This document shows positions 1 to 5,359 of a DNA stretch of 7,128 nt, in pieces. The stretch spans positions 1-7,128 of the forward strand of contig JAGAYQ010000063.1 in NCBI GenBank assembly GCA_017940445.1, in the 5' to 3' direction. The position numbers and the translations under genes were made by a program. Under the pieces are notes generated by a model. The model was not told the origin of the DNA. It was given only the letters and a program-made list of their open reading frames with translations, and did no database searches. Every line of letters begins with the position of its first letter. Positions within the stretch are counted from its first letter, which is position 1. Source of the DNA: Pyramidobacter sp. (GTDB taxonomy: Bacteria; Synergistota; Synergistia; Synergistales; Dethiosulfovibrionaceae).

Positions 1-274
1 CGCGCGGCGGCCGGCCGAAGGTGCCGGTGCTTTCCAGCGTCAGCGCGGGCATGGCGGCCAGCGCCTCGCAAAGGGGCGGAGCCAGGCGCTTGTGGAGCGC
101 CTTTGCCGTCTGTTCGCTGATCTCGCCGCAGAAGCGCAGGGTGACGTGCAGATTGCGCCTGGTCACCCACCGGGCCCCGGGCAGCTTGTCATTTGCTTCG
201 CGAAGCCACAGCGCCGCTTCGCGAAGCAGCGCGTCGGGCAGCGGCAGGCAGAAGAAGGCGCGGACGGTCTTCAT
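1..274 (-). CDS. thpR: RNA 2',3'-cyclic phosphodiesterase (2'-5' RNA ligase family), 3' end cut by window edge
   Basis: This is the N-terminal 91 residues of a LigT/ThpR-type 2H phosphoesterase, a cytoplasmic enzyme family that opens 2',3'-cyclic phosphates on RNA ends and can join 2'-5' linkages in vitro. Seen: an N-terminal beta strand with VRAFFCLPLP at residues 4-13, then WVTRRNLHVTLRFCGE at 36-51. That segment carries the first of the two HxT motifs (His43, Thr45) in the typical family context. The second HxT motif would lie beyond the left edge, as families of this type are usually about 180 residues. The ATG (274-272) shares one base with the TGA of the preceding cinA-type gene (TGATG), and an AGGA lies 8 bases upstream at 286-283, so translation is probably coupled. 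In several phyla thpR sits between cinA and recA, so recA may follow outside the window (inference). Confidence 0.88.
   Translation of the reverse strand, partial: MKTVRAFFCLPLPDALLREAALWLREANDKLPGARWVTRRNLHVTLRFCGEISEQTAKALHKRLAPPLCEALAAMPALTLESTGTFGRPPR
195..227. repeat. Two copies of the palindrome GCTTCGCGAAGC
   Basis: The perfect 12-base palindrome GCTTCGCGAAGC occurs at 195-206 and again at 216-227, nine bases apart, inside thpR. Each copy encodes Leu-Arg-Glu-Ala in that gene (LLREAALWLREAN at residues 16-28). The pair could also fold as hairpins in the transcript. A third copy lies in rodZ. Confidence 0.6.
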
Positions 275-771
275 CAGCGGTGTCCTGCGACGGCTCCAAG
301 CAGGAGCTCGAGCGCGTGGACGACGGTCTGCGCTCTCACCTCGCCGCGGCCGCCGTCGAAGCGGCGCATCTCGGTGCGCGTCCCGTCCTTTGCGCTCAAG
401 CCGAACCAGACGGTGCCGACGGGCTTTTGGGGCGATCCGCCGTCCGGCCCGGCGATGCCGGTCACTGAGACGGCCAGATCGGTGCCGATCACGCGCCGCG
501 CGCCTTCGGCCATGGCGGCTGCGCACTCGGAGCTGACGGCTCCGACTGATGACAGCACTTCGGCCGGGACGCCGAGCACGTTCTGCTTGACGGAGTTGTC
601 GTAGCTGACGATGCCGCCGTAGAAAAAGGCGCTGCTGCCGGGCACGGCGGTGACGGCTCCGGCGATCAGACCGCCCGTGCACGATTCGGCCGTGGCAGCG
701 GTGACGCCGGCGGCGCAGGCGCGGTCTTTCAGCCTGGCAGCAAGTTCGGCGATCCGCTCTTCATACGGCAT
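274..771 (-). CDS. pncC: Stand-alone CinA C-terminal domain protein, nicotinamide-nucleotide amidase (PncC type)
   Basis: This 165-residue protein is the CinA C-terminal domain alone, without the N-terminal MoaB-like (COG1058) domain of full CinA. Proteins of this type deamidate nicotinamide mononucleotide to nicotinic acid mononucleotide, which recycles the NMN released by NAD-dependent DNA ligase (family knowledge). Seen: ESCTGG at 29-34, holding the conserved Ser30 of the active site; Tyr57 and Lys62 in [16 protein letters not shown] at 105-112; KPVGTVWF at 116-123; and a C-terminal GGRGEVRAQ (140-148) with the conserved arginines. The length matches E. coli PncC. The ATG at 771-769 overlaps the pgpA stop by one base (TGATG), which indicates coupling. 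The reading frame stays open farther upstream over pgpA, but that extension is arginine-rich and resembles no known domain, so the start at 771 is preferred. The stop is shared with the thpR start. Enzyme activity is inferred from the family; only the domain is directly visible. Confidence 0.9.
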   Translation of the reverse strand: MPYEERIAELAARLKDRACAAGVTAATAESCTGGLIAGAVTAVPGSSAFFYGGIVSYDNSVKQNVLGVPAEVLSSVGAVSSECAAAMAEGARRVIGTDLAVSVTGIAGPDGGSPQKPVGTVWFGLSAKDGTRTEMRRFDGGRGEVRAQTVVHALELLLGAVAGHR

Positions 772-1268
772 CAGAACGGCCACCAGCCTTCGACAAAGAT
801 CTTGCGCAGGGCGAAGAGCAGCAGGCCGGCCATGAAGCCGCCGACGATGTCGTCGAGCATGATGCCCAGCCCGCCGGGGGCCTTTTCGCAGGCGCTGATC
901 GGCCACGGCTTGAGGATGTCGAAGAAGCGGAAGAGGATGAAGCAGGCGATGAAATAGCGGGCTGATGAATCGTGATAGCCTGTTCCGGCGATATGGCCGA
1001 CCGTGGCGATGAGCTGGCCGACGACTTCGTCGATGATGACTTCGCCGGGATCGGTGCGGCCGACGGCCTTCTCGTACACGCCCGCGGCCCACACGCCGAC
1101 GAGCGTGAGCACGACGATCGCCGCCAGACGAGCGCCGAAGGGCAGAAAGATCGCCGCGACGGCGGCCACGAAGCTGCCGGCCGTGCCCGGTGCGACTTTG
1201 ACGGCCTTGCCCAGGCCGAACACGGTGGCGATCATGCCGGCGGGGGTGAAAACAGGATTTTTACTCAT
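771..1268 (-). CDS. pgpA: Phosphatidylglycerophosphatase A
   Basis: This 165-residue integral membrane enzyme removes the phosphate from phosphatidylglycerophosphate to give phosphatidylglycerol at the cytoplasmic membrane. Seen: the PgpA family blocks in order, [15 protein letters not shown] at 18-32, a hydrophobic stretch at about 34-63, [13 protein letters not shown] at 73-85, [12 protein letters not shown] at 113-124, and [13 protein letters not shown] at 132-144 followed by a further hydrophobic segment. The acidic residues expected for Mg2+ binding and catalysis are present (Asp80, Glu81, Asp117, Asp139, Asp140). The length is normal for the family. The ATG at 1268-1266 lies inside the last codons of rimO (8-base overlap, ATGAGTAA) and has an AGGAG 9 bases upstream. 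In the related Firmicute gene order this position is usually held by pgsA, the synthase that makes this enzyme's substrate; no pgsA is visible here. Confidence 0.95.
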   Translation of the reverse strand: MSKNPVFTPAGMIATVFGLGKAVKVAPGTAGSFVAAVAAIFLPFGARLAAIVVLTLVGVWAAGVYEKAVGRTDPGEVIIDEVVGQLIATVGHIAGTGYHDSSARYFIACFILFRFFDILKPWPISACEKAPGGLGIMLDDIVGGFMAGLLLFALRKIFVEGWWPF

Positions 1269-2559
1269 GGATCATCTCTCCTGACAAATCATATTCGGAC
1301 GATCCGGTGATCTTCACGCGGATCATGTCGCCGGGTTCGGCGCTCTCCGCGCCCGATACGGCGACTTCGCCGTCGATCTCCGGTGCGTCGCGGAAGCTGC
1401 GGCCGATGCGCTCGCCCGTCTCTTCGTCGACGGCGTCGATCAGCACGTCGAGCGTGCGGCCGACGAAGCGCGCCTGGCGGGCGACGGACACTTCCTGCTG
1501 CAGCTCCATCAGCTCGTTGTAGCGCGAGGTTTTCTCTTCCTCCGGGATCTGGTCGGGAAACGACGCGGCCGGCGTGCCGTCTTCGGGCGAGTAGGGAAAC
1601 GCGCCGAGGCGGTCGAAACCGATCTCCTCGACGAAATCGAGCAGCTTGTCGAACTGTGCGCGCGTCTCGCCGGGGAAGCCGACCATCAGCGTGGTGCGGA
1701 AGGCGAAATCGGGGTTGATCTCGCGTCCGGTCCTGAACAGCTCGCGGATGTGCTTTTCCACGGGCGGACGGCGCATGGCGCGCAGGATGCCGTCGTCGAC
1801 GTGCTGAATGGGGATGTCGAGCCACGGCAGGATCAGCGGGCTGTTTGCGACGCGCTCGAGGAACTTCGCGTCGACGAGCGAGGGGTGCAGATAGAACAGC
1901 CGCAGCCACAGCCCCTTCGGCAGCTCTTTTTCAAGTTCGTCGAGCAGCATGGGCAGCGACGGGCGGCCGAACAGGTCCTGCCCGTAGATGCTCAGTTCCT
2001 GGCCGACGAGGCAGAGCTCTCTGGCGCCTTCGGCGACGAGCGCGTGAGCCTCCTCGATGATGTCGGCGACGGAACGGCTGCGCAGACGGCCGCGGATGCC
2101 GGGGATGGCGCAGTATGAGCACTGGCTGTTGCAGCCTTCGGAAATTTTCAGATAGCGCGTCCAGGGTGTGCCGCTCAAGTCCGCGCGCAGACAGCCGCGC
2201 GGCTCGGGGCCGTCGTGTCCCATTTCGCGCAGGAGCGCGCCCCAGTCTTCCGAGCGGGCCCAGTAATCGACGGTCGGGAACTCGGCTTTCAGCTCGTCGC
2301 CGTAGCGGTTGAGCATGCAGCCGACGACGGCGATCTTTTTGATAACGCCGCTTTGTTTCAGGCCTTCCAGTTCGAGGATCACCTGGATGCCTTCCTCGAC
2401 GGCGGCCTGAAGAAAGCCGCAGGTGTTGACGACGACGATCTCGGCTTCGTCGGGAGCTGCGACGAGGTGAAAGCCGGCGGCTGCCAGAACGCCGCCGAGG
2501 CGTTCGCTGTCGGCGGCGTTCTTGGGACAGCCGAGGCTGATGATCGCAAGGTCCTTCAC
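1261..2559 (-). CDS. rimO: Ribosomal protein uS12 Asp methylthiotransferase (radical SAM)
   Basis: RimO is a cytoplasmic radical SAM enzyme that adds a methylthio group to the conserved aspartate of ribosomal protein uS12. Seen in its 432 residues: an N-terminal UPF0004 domain opening with IISLGCPKNAADSE, with the three cysteines for the second [4Fe-4S] cluster at 11, 47 (NTCGF) and 81 (VGCM); the radical SAM motif CNSQCSYC with Cys143, 147 and 150, followed by IPGIRGRLRSR; the core barrel to about residue 370; and a C-terminal TRAM-like domain at about 372-432. The opening SLGCPKN and the length favour RimO over the tRNA enzymes MiaB and MtaB. The start codon is GTG (2559-2557), 4 bases after the rodZ stop; no other in-frame start precedes Cys11, and a weak GGAAG lies 7 bases upstream. 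The gene ends inside the start of pgpA. Having rodZ before it and a phospholipid gene and cinA after it is a common neighbourhood for rimO. Confidence 0.95.
   Translation of the reverse strand: MKDLAIISLGCPKNAADSERLGGVLAAAGFHLVAAPDEAEIVVVNTCGFLQAAVEEGIQVILELEGLKQSGVIKKIAVVGCMLNRYGDELKAEFPTVDYWARSEDWGALLREMGHDGPEPRGCLRADLSGTPWTRYLKISEGCNSQCSYCAIPGIRGRLRSRSVADIIEEAHALVAEGARELCLVGQELSIYGQDLFGRPSLPMLLDELEKELPKGLWLRLFYLHPSLVDAKFLERVANSPLILPWLDIPIQHVDDGILRAMRRPPVEKHIRELFRTGREINPDFAFRTTLMVGFPGETRAQFDKLLDFVEEIGFDRLGAFPYSPEDGTPAASFPDQIPEEEKTSRYNELMELQQEVSVARQARFVGRTLDVLIDAVDEETGERIGRSFRDAPEIDGEVAVSGAESAEPGDMIRVKITGSSEYDLSGEMIHE
1278..1282 (-). promoter_or_regulatory. Ribosome binding site of pgpA inside rimO
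   Basis: AGGAG on the minus strand, 9 bases before the pgpA ATG at 1268, within the last codons of rimO. It supports the 8-base overlap of the two genes. Confidence 0.65.
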
Positions 2560-2563
2560 GAAA

Positions 2564-3553
2564 CTACTTCCGCAGCCGCTTCGCAGCGCCGTCCGGCTGA
2601 TATTCGTAGCGCTGGCGGCCCTTGCCGGGCGAGGCGAAATTCGTTCCGTCGGTGGAGACGGTCACGTTCTGCCCGAAGCCGAAGACCACGTCGAGCGGCT
2701 CGTCCAGAGCGAACGTCTGTTCCCAGCCCTCGGAAACGGTCGTCTCGAGCACAGTCCTGCGGCCGCTTCTGACGCGCAGCCAGCACTTGCCCGAGGCGCG
2801 GACGGTCAGCGCCGGTTTGGCGGGGGCGGCGGGTTCGACGGTCTTTTCGGGCTCGTCGCTTTTGGGCGCGTCGTTTACAGCGGCAGCGGCCTGCTGCTGC
2901 TGCGCCTCGCGGGCACGCTGAGCGCGCTCGCGCATGATCGCTTCTTCTTCAGCCTTTTTCTTCTCAGCCTGCTGCGCCTGCTCCGCTTCGCGATTCTTTA
3001 CGGCTGTCTCGGCCTGCTCGGCCTGGATGCGGGTGATCTCGGCGCGGATGCGGTCCCAGTTGAACGCCAGCGCGGCCACGGCCGCGGCGACGAGCAGCAG
3101 CAGGACGATGATGCAGTTGCGGCGCGTCGAGCTCTGGCGGAAGCCCCGCGTCGGCGCGGCCAGATTCGACCCGGCGCGCATCGACGACGGCGGCAGCGTG
3201 GAGACTCGGGAGCCGGCGCCGAGAGGATAGACGGGCGCTTTTTCCGCGGCGGCGAGCGGCTCGAAATTGTCGATCGTCAGCTGGGAACGGTATTCTTCCC
3301 ACAGTTCGGGGACTTCCAGCAGCTCGGTGCAGGTGCGCACGAAGCCGCGGGCGTAGACGAGCGCCTTGAATTTTTCAAAGCGGCCCGCTTCGATGTCTTC
3401 GAGAAAGTTCCTGCGGATGCAGGTCGCGGCTGCGAGATCTTCGAGCGACATGTTCCGGCTCTCGCGCGCTTCGCGAAGCGCCGCGCCGAGTTCAGGCAGT
3501 GTGCGGAGCTCGGCTTTTTTGCCAGCGCCTGCCTGAGAATTTGCTTCGTTCAT
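2564..3553 (-). CDS. rodZ: RodZ-like cell-shape protein: helix-turn-helix, one membrane segment, periplasmic C-terminal domain
   Basis: RodZ anchors the MreB cytoskeleton to the inner membrane and supports rod shape and elongation (family knowledge). Seen in 329 residues: a cytoplasmic Xre-like helix-turn-helix (HTH_25) at about 16-92, with LGAALREARESRNMSLEDLA, then IRRNFLEDIEAGRF and YARGFVRTC; a polar basic linker at about 100-146; one membrane segment at 147-165 (CIIVLLLLVAAAVAALAF); a long Ala/Glu/Gln/Lys-rich helical stretch at about 168-225, likely a coiled coil and including a QQQQ run; a Pro/Ala/Lys spacer; and a C-terminal beta-rich domain at about 248-322 (LTVRASGKCWLRV, GFGQNVTVSTDG) resembling DUF4115. 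A near-perfect AAGGAGG lies 7 bases before the ATG. The gene follows rpe by 25 bases and precedes rimO by 4 bases. MreB is not in the window. The function is inferred from the architecture and from synteny with Firmicute rodZ/ymfM. Confidence 0.87.
   Translation of the reverse strand: MNEANSQAGAGKKAELRTLPELGAALREARESRNMSLEDLAAATCIRRNFLEDIEAGRFEKFKALVYARGFVRTCTELLEVPELWEEYRSQLTIDNFEPLAAAEKAPVYPLGAGSRVSTLPPSSMRAGSNLAAPTRGFRQSSTRRNCIIVLLLLVAAAVAALAFNWDRIRAEITRIQAEQAETAVKNREAEQAQQAEKKKAEEEAIMRERAQRAREAQQQQAAAAVNDAPKSDEPEKTVEPAAPAKPALTVRASGKCWLRVRSGRRTVLETTVSEGWEQTFALDEPLDVVFGFGQNVTVSTDGTNFASPGKGRQRYEYQPDGAAKRLRK
3468..3479. repeat. Third copy of the palindrome GCTTCGCGAAGC
   Basis: An identical 12-base palindrome lies within the helix-turn-helix part of rodZ, again encoding Leu-Arg-Glu-Ala (ALREAR at residues 25-30) and again using the codons CTT CGC GAA. 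It may be only a favoured coding of a common helical motif. Confidence 0.5.
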
Positions 3554-3560
3554 CGTTGTT

Positions 3561-3567
3561 CCTCCTT
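3561..3567 (-). promoter_or_regulatory. Strong ribosome binding site of rodZ
   Basis: AAGGAGG on the minus strand, 7 bases before the rodZ ATG at 3553, in the 25-base gap after rpe. It is the best match to the anti-Shine-Dalgarno consensus in the window, which suggests rodZ is translated independently and well. The rest of the gap is too short for a promoter or terminator. Confidence 0.8.
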
Positions 3568-3578
3568 GAAATTAGCGG

Positions 3579-4262
3579 CTACGCCTGCGCGGCCAATTCC
3601 CGCGCCTGGGCCACGGCCGCGGCGGGATCGGGCGCGGCAAATACGGCGCTGCCCATGACCGCGACATCGACGCCGCTTCTGCGGGCCTGCGCGATCGTGG
3701 CGGCGCTGATGCCGCCGTCCATCTCGATCAGGAAGCTGAGTTTGCGCGCCTCGCGCAGCCGGCAGAGCTGCACGGCCTTCTGCGTGACTTCGGGGATGAA
3801 GCTCTGACCGCCGAAGCCGGGATCGACCGACATCAGCAGGACGAGATCGACGAGCGGCAGCACAGGCTCGATCAGCTCGACGGGAGTGGCTGGATTGAGC
3901 ACGACGCCGGGCTTCACGCCCCCCTCGCGGATCTTCGTCAGGGCGCGGTGCAGATGGCGGCAGGCCTCTTCGTGAACGGTCAGATAGGCCGGCTTCGCGG
4001 CCAGGAACATGTCGAGAAAATCCTCGCCGGGCTCGACCATCAGATGCACGTCAAGCACGGCCTCGGGATAGCGCTTTTTCAGGGCCTTTACGAGCGCGGG
4101 GCCGTAGGAGAGGTTGGGCACGAAATGCCCGTCCATCACGTCGACGTGGAGCCAGTCAAAATCGCCGTGCAGCGCGTCGATCGCAGCTCCCATGGCGAGC
4201 GGATCAGCGGAAAGCAGCGAAGGCGCGATCAGCATCGGTGTTACTTGTAACGATCCTGCCAT
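3579..4262 (-). CDS. rpe: Ribulose-phosphate 3-epimerase
   Basis: Rpe interconverts D-ribulose 5-phosphate and D-xylulose 5-phosphate in the pentose phosphate pathway; it is a cytoplasmic metal-dependent TIM barrel. Seen in 227 residues: IAPSLLSAD at 12-20; WLHVDVMDGHFVPNLSYGP at 37-55; DVHLMV at 71-76; MSVDPGFGGQSFIP at 143-156; and EMDGGI at 179-184. The metal ligands His39, Asp41, His73 and Asp181 are all present, and Asp41 and Asp181 are the expected acid-base pair. Residue 146 is Asp where many homologues have Asn. Two starts are possible. The ATG at 4262 has a strong GGGAGGG 8 bases upstream, overlaps the PASTA gene by 22 bases and adds nine residues (MAGSLQVTP). The ATG at 4235 gives the usual compact N-terminus (MLIAPSLL) and sits 5 bases after the PASTA stop, but has only a poor ribosome site. 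I chose 4262 on the ribosome site. Linkage to a PASTA gene and rsmB matches the Firmicute prkC neighbourhood. Confidence 0.95.
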   Translation of the reverse strand: MAGSLQVTPMLIAPSLLSADPLAMGAAIDALHGDFDWLHVDVMDGHFVPNLSYGPALVKALKKRYPEAVLDVHLMVEPGEDFLDMFLAAKPAYLTVHEEACRHLHRALTKIREGGVKPGVVLNPATPVELIEPVLPLVDLVLLMSVDPGFGGQSFIPEVTQKAVQLCRLREARKLSFLIEMDGGISAATIAQARRSGVDVAVMGSAVFAAPDPAAAVAQARELAAQA

Positions 4263-5344
4263 ACGAAATTCCCTCCCAGATAGATGGTGACGACGGCCTC
4301 GCCCACGTAGGGGGCGGTGATCCTGATGTTCTCTCCCGCGTTGACCTTGCGGTTGAGCAGCCGGCGCTCGCCGTTCTTGTCGATCATCTCGATGACGAGC
4401 GTCTGATTCTTGACAGGCGGCGCCTGATAGCGGATGTTGGCGACTTTCTTGCGCGCGGGCGCCTCGGCCTTTTTCGTCTCGGGCGGAGTCTTTTCGCCCG
4501 CGGCGGCCGGAGCCTTCTTGTCCTTTTCGCTGGCGACAACGCCCTTTTCAGGATCGGTGCCGGGCTCTACGATGGTGACGCGCGCGCCGCCGGGGCTCTT
4601 TTCGCCGGGGTCGTTTTCGCGCCTGGGCGCGAGGCGTTTGTCCCACGAGGCCACGCGCAGGATCAGGGCCGAGCCGCGGGCGACCTGCCTGCCGGCGCTC
4701 GGACTCATGGAGATGACCATGCCGCGCGGCGAGGAGTTGTCGTAGATGTATTCGATGCGAGGACGCAGCGAACTTTCGCGCGCCAGCTGCTCGGCGGTCT
4801 TTTCATCTCGCTCGATCAGGTCGGGCACGACGACGGTGCCGGAAGCGGCTGAGGGCCCGAGGCTGACGAGCAGCCCGATCTCGCGGGACAGCGAGACCGA
4901 CGCGGGCGAAGCGGGGTTCTGAGCGATGACGACGCCGGCGGGACGCTCATGGTTGATCTTCTGGATCTCGCCGACGATGAAGCCGGCATCCTGGATCTTC
5001 TGCGCGGCCTGCTTCTGCGTCAGTCCCCGCACGTCGGGCAGGACCTGCTTTTCGGAGCCGCGGCTGACTTTGAGGATGGCGGTCTTGTCAGCGCGGAGCT
5101 TGACGCCGGTCTCGGGCCACTGGCCGATGACCGTGCCGCGCGGCAGGGCCGAATCTTCCTCTTCGATGCGGGCTTTGATGCCCATGCGCTCCAGCGTCTG
5201 CACCGCCTCGATGACGGAGCTGCCTTTCAGCAGCGGGATGGACCGCGACGGATTGGAGAAGAAGACTTTGTAGCTGATGTACCCCGCCGAGCCGATGATG
5301 CACAGCAGCACCACGGCCAGAAGGATGCGGAAGGATCTGTTCAT
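4241..5344 (-). CDS. Kinase-less membrane protein with three PASTA domains
   Basis: This 367-residue protein has a very short cytoplasmic tail, one N-terminal membrane segment at about 6-28 (ILLAVVLLCIIGSAGYI) and an extracytoplasmic remainder. Three PASTA repeats follow. PASTA 1, at about 36-95, includes ALPRGTVIGQWPETG. PASTA 2, at about 99-163, includes LPDVRGLTQKQAAQKI and PAGVVIAQNPA. PASTA 3, at about 171-232, includes VPDLIERDEKTAEQLA and PRGMVISMSPSAG. A charged Pro/Lys/Glu-rich linker (about 235-303) leads to a final beta-rich segment at about 305-367 that I cannot assign. PASTA domains bind muropeptides or beta-lactams in Ser/Thr kinases such as PrkC/PknB and in some penicillin-binding proteins (family knowledge). 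No kinase or transpeptidase domain is present. Its position between rsmB and rpe is where prkC lies in Firmicutes, so it may be a kinase-less counterpart acting as a cell-wall sensor or scaffold (inference). The ATG follows the rsmB stop by 15 bases, with GGAGG 9 bases upstream at 5358-5354. Confidence 0.85.
   Translation of the reverse strand: MNRSFRILLAVVLLCIIGSAGYISYKVFFSNPSRSIPLLKGSSVIEAVQTLERMGIKARIEEEDSALPRGTVIGQWPETGVKLRADKTAILKVSRGSEKQVLPDVRGLTQKQAAQKIQDAGFIVGEIQKINHERPAGVVIAQNPASPASVSLSREIGLLVSLGPSAASGTVVVPDLIERDEKTAEQLARESSLRPRIEYIYDNSSPRGMVISMSPSAGRQVARGSALILRVASWDKRLAPRRENDPGEKSPGGARVTIVEPGTDPEKGVVASEKDKKAPAAAGEKTPPETKKAEAPARKKVANIRYQAPPVKNQTLVIEMIDKNGERRLLNRKVNAGENIRITAPYVGEAVVTIYLGGNFVWQDRYK
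4271..4277 (-). promoter_or_regulatory. Ribosome binding site supporting the upstream rpe start
   Basis: GGGAGGG on the minus strand lies 8 bases before the ATG at 4262, inside the last codons of the PASTA gene, where it encodes part of LGGN. It is much stronger than anything before the alternative ATG at 4235, so it decides the start chosen here. The glycine codons could produce it by chance. Confidence 0.55.
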
Positions 5345-5359
5345 GAAAAATTGCCTCCG

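Noticed and set aside
21..604. Overlapping plus-strand frames near the left end
   Set aside because: They are antisense to thpR and the cinA-type gene, which carry HxT and ESCTGG motifs, and they show low-complexity arginine-rich composition.
274..1092. A longer 272-residue form of the cinA-type protein starting at 1092
   Set aside because: The extra 107 residues are a shifted frame over pgpA, arginine- and histidine-rich and unlike any CinA domain. The start at 771 gives the normal length and a TGATG junction.
2890..2904. CTG trinucleotide run as a possible phase-variable repeat
   Set aside because: Only four units, in frame and encoding Gln in a Gln-rich helix; changes in unit number would not shift the frame.
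3554..3578. Possible promoter or terminator in the gap between rpe and rodZ
   Set aside because: Only 25 bases long, mostly taken by the rodZ ribosome site; no hairpin followed by a T run and no room for paired promoter boxes.
2522..3658. A 378-codon open frame on the plus strand opposite rodZ
   Set aside because: It is antisense to a gene with a convincing domain order and ribosome site, crosses its ends, and is rich in Arg, Gly and Ala without motifs.
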